The notes below the pieces were generated by a model. It was not told the DNA's origin. It worked only from the letters and a program-made list of their open reading frames with translations, and did no database searches. This document shows positions 30,210-38,909 of a stretch of 64,000 nucleotides of DNA, in pieces; within the stretch, counting starts at the first letter, position 1; the number at the start of each line of letters is the position of its first letter. The position numbers were made by a program, and so were the translations under genes. This DNA comes from Paraburkholderia caledonica NBRC 102488 (GTDB lineage: Bacteria > Pseudomonadota > Gammaproteobacteria > Burkholderiales > Burkholderiaceae): contig NZ_BAYE01000024.1 of assembly GCF_000685095.1 (NCBI RefSeq), positions 1 to 64,000 on the forward strand. Reading direction: 5' to 3'.

Positions 30210-30248
30210 TAGGGTTTTCCCTTAAAAAGAATTATAGGGTTTTCCCTA
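30210..30248 (-). promoter_or_regulatory. twin AGGGTTTTCCCT motif upstream of the small ORF
   Basis: Two copies of TAGGGTTTTCCCT(A) lie at 30210-30222 and 30235-30248, start-to-start 25 bases. Each is an inverted repeat of AGGG/CCCT around TTTT. Read leftward, a perfect TATAAT is embedded at the edge of one copy (CCCTATAATTC), and the small ORF starts 30 bases past the second. The position fits a promoter whose -10 region is covered by a repeated operator. Confidence 0.6.
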
Positions 30249-30554
30249 GTCAAAAGCTAGTGCAACGCAGCATTAATTCGATGCGACGCGCTGTCGCGGC
30301 CCATGGGCCGTGATATTGCGTTGCAGCATTACAACGTCCCTGTTTTCGATTGACCGCTTCGGTGCGCGGCGATGGACATGGAAGCGCATCGGCTTGGGCT
30401 TCGTAATGGCTACGTGGCGCCTGGTTGGCGCGCTCTTGCACCGACTACCGAGGCGCTCGGACGCCTTGCACTGCAGAACGCGTGGGGCGAGGGATGGAGG
30501 CTGCCGTGGCGCCAGGCGTTTTCGCCGGCGCGGCAGGCAGCCGTTCGCAGGCTG
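30249..30554. other. gap without a recognised gene
   Basis: 306 bases between the twin motif and the stop of the next leftward gene. Open frames here are short or antisense and show no domain. No repeat or RNA gene was seen. Confidence 0.5.
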
Positions 30555-31907
30555 TCAGTGCGAATTCGCCGTTTTCGGCTTTCTGATGTGCCGCGCGTGC
30601 ACGGCGCGCTGGCCGTTCGCGGATTCCGGAACCATGAGCGCCTGCTGCGGTGCGGGCGCCGGTGCGACCGTGGCCGGGGCGGCATGGGCGGCTGCATTGG
30701 CCATTGCTATTTGTGTGTCGAGCACGCTGGCCATCGCGGTCTGCTGGCTTTGCAACATCTGTTCGATCCGATGCTGTTGCGCGGTGGTTTCGCGGGTGAG
30801 GCGCATAAGCAGCATGGTCTGCGTAAGGCCGATCGCCACCGTCATGAGCAGCGCGCCGACCACGATCGACAGCATCCATTTCATGCGGCGCGAATGGTCC
30901 GTCGCTGCACGGCGCTGGTCGGCGATCACGCCGTACAGCGCGTCGACGGTGTCGGCAAAGGCCGTTGCCCGCGCACGGTCGAGTTCCGGGGCTGCGCGCT
31001 GCACGGCAGCGGCAGCCGCAGCGGCTTCCGCTGGTCGCGCTTCTTGCCAGGGCGCGGCGAACGCTGCGCCCGTGCCGGCGGATGGGGCTGTGGCCGCCGT
31101 CTCACGCGTTGACCGGTCGGCCTCGGCCGGTTGGTTCGCGTTGCGCGCCGATGCCGATGCCGCATGCCTCGCACCAGTTCCGCCCTGTGGGCTAGCGGCG
31201 AACCCTTCAGCGAAGTCCGCCTGATCTGCAACCGTCACTCCGATCTGCCTGCCCGAAGCCGAACGTTGCGAAGATTTGCCGCCTGCCTCCGACCGGTTGC
31301 CCACCGCGGATTCCACCGTCTCGACATCGCGCTCGGCTGCCTGACGCAGCGCGGTGACACTGCGCGCCACCGTCGCGGCGGCCATGGCGGGGGACAGCGG
31401 AGGAGTCGCTTCCCGCGGCGATACTACCGCCTCATTCTGGTCAGCCAGATCCGCAGCCGACATCGGATGCGCGGCGTCTGACCCGGTCACCGTCGAGAGC
31501 TCGACTTCGAGACCGCTCAATTGCAGGTCTACTCGGGCGGGCTCATCGTCCTTGGCTGCTCGAGGTGCACGGCGCGCCGCTTTTGCGTCGGCTGACATGC
31601 TGTCGCTCGGCGTATCGAGCGCGCCCACGGCGGCCAGCACGACATCGGGCAGTTCGAAACCGTGCAGCGTGCCCTGGCGAACGTCGATGTTCATCGCTTC
31701 CAGCGTGGCACGCGTCGGATCGTCGGGGAACAGGTCGAGCGTGCTGTCGTCGCGCGAGACGTCGCTCAGTTGTGCAAGGCGTTGTGCCGAGCGCGCGGCG
31801 CGCGCCAGCTTTTTTTCGGTTTCGGTCGAGACCGTGGCTTCGCGCCGCTTCTTCGTGGAAGCGTCGCGCCGAGGCCGGGATTGCGTGGATACTGCGGAAT
31901 CTGCCAT
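30555..31907 (-). CDS. Ala-rich single-pass membrane protein, unknown function
   Basis: 450 residues. The N-terminal part is basic (RPRRDASTKKRREA) and then helical, with the block LDLFPDDPTRATLEAMNIDV and GFELPDVVLAAVGALD. A long low-complexity Ala/Ser/Thr region follows. A single membrane helix lies at about 346-370 (WMLSIVVGALLMTVAIGLTQ), then a Gln-rich coiled-coil-like stretch and an Ala/Pro tail. Its helix next to a coiled coil recalls scaffold or secretion-accessory proteins, but I recognise no family. Codon bias supports this strand over the long antisense frames. It stands alone. Confidence 0.7.
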   Translation of the reverse strand: MADSAVSTQSRPRRDASTKKRREATVSTETEKKLARAARSAQRLAQLSDVSRDDSTLDLFPDDPTRATLEAMNIDVRQGTLHGFELPDVVLAAVGALDTPSDSMSADAKAARRAPRAAKDDEPARVDLQLSGLEVELSTVTGSDAAHPMSAADLADQNEAVVSPREATPPLSPAMAAATVARSVTALRQAAERDVETVESAVGNRSEAGGKSSQRSASGRQIGVTVADQADFAEGFAASPQGGTGARHAASASARNANQPAEADRSTRETAATAPSAGTGAAFAAPWQEARPAEAAAAAAAVQRAAPELDRARATAFADTVDALYGVIADQRRAATDHSRRMKWMLSIVVGALLMTVAIGLTQTMLLMRLTRETTAQQHRIEQMLQSQQTAMASVLDTQIAMANAAAHAAPATVAPAPAPQQALMVPESANGQRAVHARHIRKPKTANSH

Positions 31908-32036
31908 AGAGAAAAGAGCGGTCGTCGCGGGGAGCGGGCGCCGGCACCGCTCGTCAATGCCATTGGAATTTTTCGAGACCGCATTGTCGCATGGCGCCCA
32001 CCGCCATCGAAGCCATTCGCCGACGTTTTTCCGGTT

Positions 32037-32624
32037 TCAAGACGACGCGTCGTCATGCCTGAACTCGCTGACACCGCGCAGTTGGCGCAAGCGCGTGCAG
32101 ATCGCCTCGTACTCCACGTTCGACACGCGATTCAGCGTAATCATGACCTCGTCGCATTCGGGAGTTTCGTCGCTTTGCTGCATGACGAACGGTTTGACGC
32201 GCGGGCTCACTGCGCCAAGCTCGTCATGCAGCAGTGAAACGTCATGGTGCCGCGCTCGACAAGCATGGTCACCTGACGGCGCTGTTTGACCGTGATGAAC
32301 CGCCGCTCAAGGGCCTTGATGCCCGCGAGGATGATCACAAAGATGATGGTCGCCGCGAAGCAGGATCGAACCTGCGCCGAGAAAGCCAATGCCCGAAACA
32401 ACCTGAGCCGCCATCCGCGAGGGATCCAGCACGACATGCTCGCCTGTGAGCACTTCGGCAAAACCATACGCCGACACGATCATGATCAGCGCCGAACCCA
32501 CGCATACCAGCATATGCGTGCGCAATCCCGCCGCCCACGAAAGACGTTCGCGCTCGAAGCCGATGACGCTGCCGAGGGCCGCGGCCAACACCAGCCGGGA
32601 GATGAGTTCGAGGTTACCCAGCAT
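32037..32624 (-). pseudogene. mgtC: mgtC/sapB family gene, broken by an internal deletion and a frameshift
   Basis: From ATG 32624 the first 90 or so residues are a normal MgtC N-terminus (GSVIGFERERLSWAAGLRTH, VVSGIGFLGAGSILLRG). Near 32349-32357 the frame changes: the next recognisable piece, AATIIFVIILAGIKALERRF, is in another frame and about 30 residues that normally lie between are missing. A second shift near 32231-32240 moves to a third frame that gives LLHDELGAVSPRVKPFVMQQ and the end RGVSEFRHDDASS. MgtC is an inner-membrane protein tied to Mg2+ limitation and survival in hosts. As written no full product can be made. Confidence 0.8.
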
Positions 32625-32759
32625 CGCGTTCCCTCCTTCTTGAAATTATTTGAGTGTTTTCCTCGTCGATTTTGGGCGCCGGCTGCGTTCGGTTTCCATT
32701 ATGCTAAGCCGCAGGCCGCCGCTGCCCCACGCTTGCCGCATGCTCGCTGACACGGGCGC

Positions 32760-32796
32760 TTTGAAACACCGCGTTTGAAACACCGCGTTTGAAACA
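32760..32796. repeat. 14-base tandem repeat abutting a start codon
   Basis: TTTGAAACACCGCG occurs twice in a row (32760-32773, 32774-32787) and a third time in part (TTTGAAACA, 32788-32796). The third copy runs into the first ATG of the AGE-family gene, so slippage here would change its ribosome-binding region. Confidence 0.85.
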
Positions 32797-33911
32797 TGAC
32801 TATGCCCAGCAAGAACCCTGACGCCGCCCCGACCATCGCGCTCGCCGCGGGACTGCGTGAACACTTCGACAATGTGATCCTGCCGATGTGGCGCGGGCCC
32901 GGTTTCAACGGAGCGCTCAAACTGCCGTACGAAGCGCTCAGCGCGGAACATCACCTTCCGGAGCCCGCGCAACGTTATCGGGCAATGGCCTGCGCGCGCC
33001 AACTCTTTGTGTTCTCCGAAGCCGGCGACGCAGCCCACGCGCAAGTTCTGTTCGATTCCCTTACGCACACTTTTCAGGATACGGAACACGGCGGTTGGTT
33101 CTATAGCGTCGATGCGCAAGGCGCTCCGCTCGACACCGCGAAAGACCTGTACACACATGCGTTCGTCGTCTTCGCCTGTGCGGAATATGGCCGCCGCTCC
33201 GGCAATCGCGACGCGCTGGAAATCGTGCATCGCACGTCCGCGCTGATTCAGTCGAAGTTTGCCGCTGAAGACAATCTCTTCAATGCCGCGCTCACGGCCG
33301 ACTTCACCGCAGTAACCGGCACACCGGTTCAGAATCCTTTGATGCATTTAACGGAGGCTTGGCTCGCAGCCCGCGAAGCTACGCGCGACAACGCTTTCGA
33401 CGCCGCACTAAGCCGCCTGGCCGGCGCGGTCGCTCGTCACTTCGTGCATGCGCCGTCGGGCTGCATCGCGGAATTGCCGATTGGCACCCACGACAATCGC
33501 CTCGAGCCGGGGCATCAGTTCGAATGGTTCTGGCTTGCCAAGCGGGCAGGCGCCCTATTCGAGGGAACAGATCTTATGGAAGCACTGACGCGCGCGTTCG
33601 ATTTCGCGCAACGCAATGGTGTAGATCAGGAAACGGGCGGCGTCTGTGCGTCACTCGATGAAAACGGGCGGATCAAAGATCCGACTCAGCGCATCTGGGC
33701 ACAAACGGAATATCTGCGAGCACTCGCGAGCCACGACGAAGCCGTCGTGCGGGCCGATCTGCCGCGGCAAATCGAACTGTTCCAGCAACGTTTCTTGCGG
33801 CCGCAAGGCTGGTTCGAATGCAAAACTTCAACAGGTGAAGTAGCGCGCGCCGACATGCCGTCGACCACGCCTTATCACCTCGCAACGGCGTTTAATGCGT
33901 TGCCGGCCTGA
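32796..33911 (+). CDS. N-acylglucosamine 2-epimerase (AGE) family sugar isomerase/epimerase
   Basis: 371 residues, close to the usual 390-420 of AGE-family enzymes. The (alpha/alpha)6 barrel is suggested by repeated helices with conserved histidines and aromatic residues: EHGGWFYSVD, YTHAFVVFACAEY, NPLMHLTEAWLAA, EPGHQFEWFWLAKR and QRIWAQTEYLRA. These match mannose isomerase/YihS-like and AGE members, which interconvert aldoses and ketoses or epimerise N-acyl sugars. A second ATG six bases on is an equal start choice. It is convergent with the next gene and divergent from the broken mgtC. The sugar is not identifiable here. Confidence 0.88.
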   Translation: MTMPSKNPDAAPTIALAAGLREHFDNVILPMWRGPGFNGALKLPYEALSAEHHLPEPAQRYRAMACARQLFVFSEAGDAAHAQVLFDSLTHTFQDTEHGGWFYSVDAQGAPLDTAKDLYTHAFVVFACAEYGRRSGNRDALEIVHRTSALIQSKFAAEDNLFNAALTADFTAVTGTPVQNPLMHLTEAWLAAREATRDNAFDAALSRLAGAVARHFVHAPSGCIAELPIGTHDNRLEPGHQFEWFWLAKRAGALFEGTDLMEALTRAFDFAQRNGVDQETGGVCASLDENGRIKDPTQRIWAQTEYLRALASHDEAVVRADLPRQIELFQQRFLRPQGWFECKTSTGEVARADMPSTTPYHLATAFNALPA

Positions 33912-34023
33912 CACCGCAGGCCGACGTACAAGCGAGGCGAACACTCTTTTGCAGCGGCCTCGCCCTCTGGCGAGATCCGCCAAACATTCGCCGCGGCGCG
34001 ACTCGCTCACGCCGCCCGGTCGC

Positions 34024-34299
34024 TCAATACTCTTCGCGCTGCCAAGGGCCCCAATCGCTGCCGTCCGATCTGGTTCGCATATACGTTGCGCTTTGGCCAG
34101 TAGGCGTGTCGGACGTGCCGCCTTGCGGCTTACGGTCGGTGGTGTGGAGGGCAAAAGCCTGGCGGTCGTCGGCGTCCACGGTGATTCGGCCGACGGGGTC
34201 CGGTGCGTCGTCTTGAGGTGATTTAGACTCCAATACCGCGAGATAGGGGGTCAAACGGCTCCAGAACGACGTAAGTTCTTCTTGCAAATAATGTGTCAA
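34024..34299 (-). CDS. small hypothetical protein
   Basis: 91 residues. It starts with an amphipathic helix (HYLQEELTSFWSRLTPYLAVLE) and ends in a polar region with a WGPWQREEY tail. No signal peptide or membrane helix. GGAA-type sequence precedes the ATG. It lies alone between the AGE-family gene and the cold-shock gene. Function unknown; gene reality is likely but not certain. Confidence 0.55.
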   Translation of the reverse strand: MTHYLQEELTSFWSRLTPYLAVLESKSPQDDAPDPVGRITVDADDRQAFALHTTDRKPQGGTSDTPTGQSATYMRTRSDGSDWGPWQREEY

Positions 34300-34517
34300 T
34301 GTTTTTCCTGGAAGAGTAATACAAGCAGTTTACCCTACCCGGAGGCACGTCCTTTTTTGTGCCCTCGACGCCTCGAAAAGGCCGAAGCCGGGGAATACCC
34401 GAATACTGGTTGATTGGCGTCCGTCATAAAGACGTGATACAACTCGTACTTCGCGCTCGATCTCGATTTGAGAAATAGCGGTCGCGAATGCAATACACAA
34501 CATTTACTGGATCAAAA

Positions 34518-34721
34518 ATGGCAACAGGTACTGTGAAGTGGTTTAACGATGCAAAGGGCTTTGGTTTCATCACGCCGGACGACGGTGGCGAAGACCTGTT
34601 TGCACACTTTTCGGAAGTTCAAGGCAGCGGCTTTAAGTCCCTGCAGGAAAACCAGAAAGTGTCGTTCGAAGTGAAGCAGGGCCCGAAGGGCAAGCAAGCT
34701 GCGAACATCACGCCGGCCTAA
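34518..34721 (+). CDS. cspA: cold-shock protein, CspA family
   Basis: 67 residues from ATG 34518 (MATGTVKWFNDAKGFGFI). An earlier in-frame ATG 30 bases upstream adds unrelated residues. RNP1 is KGFGFITP and RNP2 is DLFAHFSE, the two RNA/ssDNA-binding faces of the OB fold. The protein binds single-stranded nucleic acid and keeps mRNA unstructured. The preceding roughly 200 bases have no gene and could hold a long leader as in other csp genes. A strong terminator follows. Whether it is cold-induced or constitutive cannot be told. Confidence 0.96.
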   Translation: MATGTVKWFNDAKGFGFITPDDGGEDLFAHFSEVQGSGFKSLQENQKVSFEVKQGPKGKQAANITPA

Positions 34722-34748
34722 GTACCAACGGTACGTTGAGGCACGCGT

Positions 34749-34797
34749 AGGCGCTTGCGCCTAATACAAGAATGGCCCGCTTCCGCGGGCCATTTTT
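34749..34797 (+). terminator. intrinsic terminator after the cold-shock gene
   Basis: A small hairpin (TAGGCGC / GCGCCTA, 34749-34764) is followed by AATGGCCCGC (34771-34780), loop TTCC, GCGGGCCATT (34785-34794) and a T run. It separates the cold-shock gene from the convergent chemoreceptor gene and could serve both. Confidence 0.92.
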
Positions 34798-34832
34798 CTT
34801 TTCTGGCTGCCCGATTTTTGAGCGCGAACCGT

Positions 34833-36464
34833 TTAAATCGCGCGCATTCCCGACACCGAAAATTGCCCGAATTCCGCCGGCGTTTCGTCGATCTGTTGTG
34901 TGCGCAACACAGCCGCCGAAATTTCGAACACGGAAACAGCCTGCTTCAATTGCTGAGTCTGTTGATGCAACGAAGCCGCCGCTGCCGCAGCCTGCTCGAC
35001 GAGCGCCGCGTTTTGCTGCGTCATCTCGTCCATTTGCACAACCGCCTGGTTCACCTGCTCGATGCCCGTGCTTTGCTCGAGCGACGACGCACTGATTTCA
35101 GCCATCATCTGCGTCACGCGCGAGATCGAGGCGGACACGTTGCTCATCGCTTCGCCGGCATGCTCGACGAGTGCCGATCCGCCCTGAATCTCGGCGACCG
35201 ATTCGCTGATCAACGTCTTGATTTCCTTGGCCGACTGCGCGCTGCGCTGGGCCAGTCCGCGAACCTCGCCTGCCACGACCGCAAAGCCGCGGCCCTGTTC
35301 GCCTGCGCGCGCCGCCTCGACGGCCGCATTCAGCGCGAGAATATTGGTCTGGAACGCAATGCCGTCGATCACCGAAATAATCTCGGCGATCTTGTCCGAG
35401 CTTTGCGCAATGCCCCGCATCTTGTCCACCACCTTGTCGACTACTTCGCTGCCGCGCGAGGTCGCCTCGAGGGCCGTTTCGGCGAGCGCGTTTGCTTCGC
35501 GCGCATGATCGGCGTTCTGACGCACTGTGGCGGTCAATTCTTCCATGCTCGACGCCGTTTCTTCGAGCGAGGCGGCCTGATTTTCAGTGCGTGCGGAAAG
35601 ATCGGCGTTGCCGGTCGCGATTTCATCGGCGCCGAGATGAATGGAGTCGGCCGACTCGCGCACGGTCTGCACGGTGCGCGCGACGCTCGCCTGCATCTTC
35701 GCAAGGCCTGAGAACAGCCGGCCGATTTCGTTGGTGCCCCGGGCGGCGATCGGCTGATCGAGACGCCCTTGTGCGATCCGGTCGAAGTGACGGCCCGCTT
35801 CCTCCAGCGGTGCGACTACGCCACGGCGCAACGCCATATGCACCGCAAACGTCCCCCCGACCAGCGCCAGCAGAATCACAATGCTGACGACCCGGAATGC
35901 GGCCATACGCGCGTCGATGGAATCGAGCGACGCGCGGCTCGCCGCATTGCCGAACTGCGTGAAGTTATGCAACTCGGTCAGATAGCCGTCCTGGAACGAT
36001 TGCGTCGGCTGGTCGAGAAACGCCTGAATGTTGTTTGCGTCCAGAAACTGCGCCAGTTCCGTGAGCGCGCCGTGCAGCTTCTTGTAGCGCTCGGCGAGGG
36101 CTGCGGCACGGGCGCCGTTTTCGTCGCTCGTTTTCGGGGCGCTCATGAAGGCGTTGAACGATTGCTCGGCGGCCGTCAGCTGCTCGCGCGCATGCTGAAC
36201 GATATCGGTCGGCTCCGCGCCGCCGCGCACCATGCGCGTACCGGCACGCGACAGGTTGATGCGGGCGTCCATCAGATGCTGCGTGGTTTCGTTGACGGCA
36301 TCCACCTGCTTGAGCGCGATGTTTGAAAGGTCGCCAACGTCGTCATGGGTTCGCGTGAGCGACCAGAAACCGAGACCTACCGTGACAAGCTGGAAAACGC
36401 AGAACGCGGCCAGGACACACAACAGGCCGGATGCGACCTTGATCTTGCTGAACATCGGGAACAC
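34833..36464 (-). CDS. methyl-accepting chemotaxis protein, Tar-like four-helix sensor
   Basis: 543 residues. The first membrane helix is at about 10-34 and the second at about 190-210; between them is a short all-helical periplasmic domain of the Tar/4HB type (NETTQHLMDARINLSRAGTR). HAMP follows (PLEEAGRHFDRIAQGRLDQP), then the signalling hairpin with AFQTNILALNAAVEAARAGE. The C-terminus lacks a CheR-docking pentapeptide. It reports an external ligand to the chemotaxis kinase. A FliA-like promoter lies 36 bases before the start. The start may be the second Met (MFSKIKV). Confidence 0.94.
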   Translation of the reverse strand: MFPMFSKIKVASGLLCVLAAFCVFQLVTVGLGFWSLTRTHDDVGDLSNIALKQVDAVNETTQHLMDARINLSRAGTRMVRGGAEPTDIVQHAREQLTAAEQSFNAFMSAPKTSDENGARAAALAERYKKLHGALTELAQFLDANNIQAFLDQPTQSFQDGYLTELHNFTQFGNAASRASLDSIDARMAAFRVVSIVILLALVGGTFAVHMALRRGVVAPLEEAGRHFDRIAQGRLDQPIAARGTNEIGRLFSGLAKMQASVARTVQTVRESADSIHLGADEIATGNADLSARTENQAASLEETASSMEELTATVRQNADHAREANALAETALEATSRGSEVVDKVVDKMRGIAQSSDKIAEIISVIDGIAFQTNILALNAAVEAARAGEQGRGFAVVAGEVRGLAQRSAQSAKEIKTLISESVAEIQGGSALVEHAGEAMSNVSASISRVTQMMAEISASSLEQSTGIEQVNQAVVQMDEMTQQNAALVEQAAAAAASLHQQTQQLKQAVSVFEISAAVLRTQQIDETPAEFGQFSVSGMRAI

Positions 36465-36499
36465 CTGAAGGCAGAGAATGACTGGGAACTACCTCAGGG

Positions 36500-36526
36500 T
36501 TAACGGCAGCACCGTTCTTTGCTTAA
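36500..36526 (-). promoter_or_regulatory. FliA (sigma-28)-like promoter of the Tar-like receptor gene
   Basis: Read leftward: TTAAG, then after N15 from TTAA, GCCGTTAA, seven of eight matches to GCCGATAA with the correct spacing. It ends 36 bases before the ATG at 36464, giving a short leader. Confidence 0.5.
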
Positions 36527-36725
36527 GGTCAAAAACTTCAAAGATCGTCTTACGTCGTGTTTACGTCGGCCAACGTCTGAATTCCTACCGTCGCAAGCAA
36601 CAATGCCGGGCAGATATTTCCGATTCATCTTGACGGCGCGCGTTGGCGCTTCCTAGAGTGGGTAGGGACTGACGCGCGTACGCCAGTGCGCACTGCCACC
36701 GCAGGCCTTCCTCGAAGGAATCACA

Positions 36726-37160
36726 ATGACCGACCTACTCGACCGGGCGCGCGGCGCATTGCACGCCCAGCCGTTCAGCATGCTGCTAGGCGCAGAGCTG
36801 ATGCACACGGGCACCGACGAACTGACGTTGAGCCTGCCGATCCGCGACGAGTTGCGGCAGCAGCACGGCTTCGTGCATGGCGGCGTAATCAGCTATCTCG
36901 CCGACAACGCGATGACCTTTGCCGGCGCACTATCGCTCGGACCCAAGGTCGTGACGGGGGAATACAAGATCAATTACTTGCGCCCTGCGATGAACGGCAC
37001 GCTGATCGCGCGGGCGAAGGTGGTGTATGCGGGCCGCCATCAGGCGACCTGCCAATGCAACATCTTTGTGATGGACGGCAACCGCGAAAGACTCGTCGCG
37101 GTTGCGCAAGGCACGGTCAACCGGATCGGCGAGAACGGCGATCACGAACCGGCGAATTAA
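36726..37160 (+). CDS. PaaI-type thioesterase (hotdog fold)
   Basis: 144 residues, standard for PaaI/YdiI-like thioesterases. The active-site segment is HGFVHGGVISYLADNAMTFA, followed by VVTGEYKINYLRPA on the next strand. These enzymes hydrolyse acyl-CoA or aryl-CoA thioesters in the cytoplasm. GAAGGAATCACA precedes the start. It stands between the chemoreceptor promoter and the convergent aldose operon, and does not appear to be part of either. Confidence 0.9.
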   Translation: MTDLLDRARGALHAQPFSMLLGAELMHTGTDELTLSLPIRDELRQQHGFVHGGVISYLADNAMTFAGALSLGPKVVTGEYKINYLRPAMNGTLIARAKVVYAGRHQATCQCNIFVMDGNRERLVAVAQGTVNRIGENGDHEPAN

Positions 37161-37199
37161 CGCTCAGGCTTCAAACGCTCGCCGCCGGCTCCTAGTGGC

Positions 37200-38048
37200 T
37201 TACTCCGCTGCGTAAGTCTTCTGCGTTTGTTCGCCGAGACCTTCAATGCCGAGACGAATCGTCTGACCGGGCTTCAGATACACCGGATTCGGCTTGACGC
37301 CCATGCCGACGCCCGGCGGCGTTCCCGTGGAAATAACGTCGCCCGGTTGCAGGCTCATGCACTGCGACACATACGAGACCAGCTTGGCAACACCGAACAC
37401 CATCGTCTTCGTGCTGCCGTTCTGATAGCGGTGTCCGTCCACTTCGAGCCACAGGCTGAGGTTCTGTGGATCGGCGACTTCGTCGCGCGTGACCATCCAC
37501 GGGCCGATCGGGCCGAACGTGTCGAAGCCCTTGCCCTTGTCCCAGGTGCCACCGCGTTCGATCTGCCATTCGCGTTCCGACACGTCGTTGATCACGCAAT
37601 AGCCTGCGACGTAATCGAGCGCGTTCGCTTCGTCCACATATTTGGCCGGTTTGCCGATCACCACGCCGAGTTCCACTTCCCAATCGGTCTTCTTCGAGCC
37701 GCGCGGAATTTCGACGTCGTCATTCGGACCGGAGATCGCGCTAGTCCACTTGTTGAAGATGACCGGCTCAGCGGGCACGGGCAAGTTCGACTCGGCCGCG
37801 TGATCCGCGTAATTCAAACCGATGCAGATGAACTTGCCGATCTTGCCGACGCACGGGCCCATGCGCGGATTGCCCTCCACGACCGGCAGCGAAGCCGGGT
37901 CCAGCGCGCGCAGCCGGGCGAGGCCCTCGTCGGTCAGCGCCGCGCCGTCGATGTCGGCAACTACGCCGGACAGATCGCGGATCTTGCCTTGCGCGTCGAG
38001 CAAGCCCGGCTTTTCCTGGCCTTTCGGCCCATAACGAAGCAGTTTCAT
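37200..38048 (-). CDS. FAH-family 2,4-diketo-3-deoxy-sugar acid hydrolase
   Basis: 282 residues. The C-terminal FAH domain shows FICIGLNYADHAAESN, the metal-binding acidic set in EVELGVVIG (E...E) and DVISTGTPPGVGMG. Known members of this branch hydrolyse 2,4-diketo-3-deoxy-L-rhamnonate or -fuconate to pyruvate and L-lactate; others are annotated as ureidoglycolate lyase. Its place at the end of an operon with an SDR, a lactonase, an aldose dehydrogenase and a dehydratase favours the diketo-sugar acid role. Mg2+ or another divalent ion is expected. Confidence 0.85.
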   Translation of the reverse strand: MKLLRYGPKGQEKPGLLDAQGKIRDLSGVVADIDGAALTDEGLARLRALDPASLPVVEGNPRMGPCVGKIGKFICIGLNYADHAAESNLPVPAEPVIFNKWTSAISGPNDDVEIPRGSKKTDWEVELGVVIGKPAKYVDEANALDYVAGYCVINDVSEREWQIERGGTWDKGKGFDTFGPIGPWMVTRDEVADPQNLSLWLEVDGHRYQNGSTKTMVFGVAKLVSYVSQCMSLQPGDVISTGTPPGVGMGVKPNPVYLKPGQTIRLGIEGLGEQTQKTYAAE

Positions 38049-38126
38049 CGTTGCACTTTCCTCTGGGTTCAGTGGTGTTCGGTTGTTACGTCAGTGCGCC
38101 GGCTTGCGACGCCCTGTGTCTATGCG

Positions 38127-38870
38127 TCAGTTCGACCAGCCGCCGTCGATCACATGTGCGTGGCCCGTGGTGAACGCCGATTCGTCCGACGCGAGATAGA
38201 GCGCCAGCGCAGCAATCTCTTCGGCCTTGCCGATGCGGCCCATGGGCTGGCGCGCGACGAACGCCGCCTGCACGGCTTCGAGCGTTGCACCTTGCGCCGC
38301 GGCCTGCGCCGCGATCCGCTGTTCGAGCGACGGCGATGACACTGTGCCCGGGCAGATCGCGTTACAGCGTACACCACGCGTGACGAAATCAGCGGCAACC
38401 GACTTGGTCAGCCCGATCACCGCCGCCTTCGACGCGCTGTACGCGAAGCGATTCGGCACGCCCTTCACGCTCGACGCCGCCGACGACATATTGATGATCG
38501 AGCCGCCGCCGCGCTCCAGCATGGCGGGCAGGAATGCGCGGATCATCCGGTACATTGCCTTCGCGTTCAGGTCGAACGCAAAGTCCCAGTCTTCCTCGCT
38601 GCATTCCAGGATCGAGCCCGCGTGCACGAAGCCTGCGCAATTGAACAGCACGTCGATCGGACCGACTTCTGCGGCCAACGCCTTGATGGCCTCGCCATCG
38701 AGCACGTCCAGCTTGCGCGCTTCGACGGGCTTCCCCGCGAGCCCGTCAATGCGGATGTCGGTGGCGATCACGCGCGCGCCTTCGCGCGCGAACATTTCGG
38801 CGGTCGCGAGGCCGATGCCCTGTCCCGCCGCGGTGATCAATGCTGTCTTTCCGGCCAGTCTTTGTGTCAT
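38127..38870 (-). CDS. SDR dehydrogenase, probable 2-keto-3-deoxy-L-fuconate dehydrogenase
   Basis: 247 residues, classical SDR. The cofactor motif TAAGQGIG, the structural NCAG and the catalytic Ser and YSASK are present; the short acidic ATDIRID after beta-2 favours NAD+. Ends in AHVIDGGW. The sequence style (LAGKTALITAAGQGIG ... KLDVLDGEAIKAL) fits the branch that oxidises C4 of 2-keto-3-deoxy-L-fuconate or -rhamnonate. It lies between the lactonase and the hydrolase genes that would act before and after it. The substrate assignment is from context. Confidence 0.85.
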   Translation of the reverse strand: MTQRLAGKTALITAAGQGIGLATAEMFAREGARVIATDIRIDGLAGKPVEARKLDVLDGEAIKALAAEVGPIDVLFNCAGFVHAGSILECSEEDWDFAFDLNAKAMYRMIRAFLPAMLERGGGSIINMSSAASSVKGVPNRFAYSASKAAVIGLTKSVAADFVTRGVRCNAICPGTVSSPSLEQRIAAQAAAQGATLEAVQAAFVARQPMGRIGKAEEIAALALYLASDESAFTTGHAHVIDGGWSN

Positions 38871-38909
38871 CTACGACTCCAGTTGAATGGGCTAAACGTG
38901 TTCGTCACG

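Noticed and set aside
30310..31224. Plus-strand frames of 246-304 codons opposite the Ala-rich membrane protein
   Set aside because: They lack a ribosome site and show Arg/Cys/Trp-rich shadow composition; the minus frame has a clean membrane helix and coiled coil.
32349..32375. tRNA T-arm-like GGTTCGATCC on the minus strand
   Set aside because: It encodes the conserved GAGSILLR of MgtC; no acceptor, D or anticodon arms lie around it.
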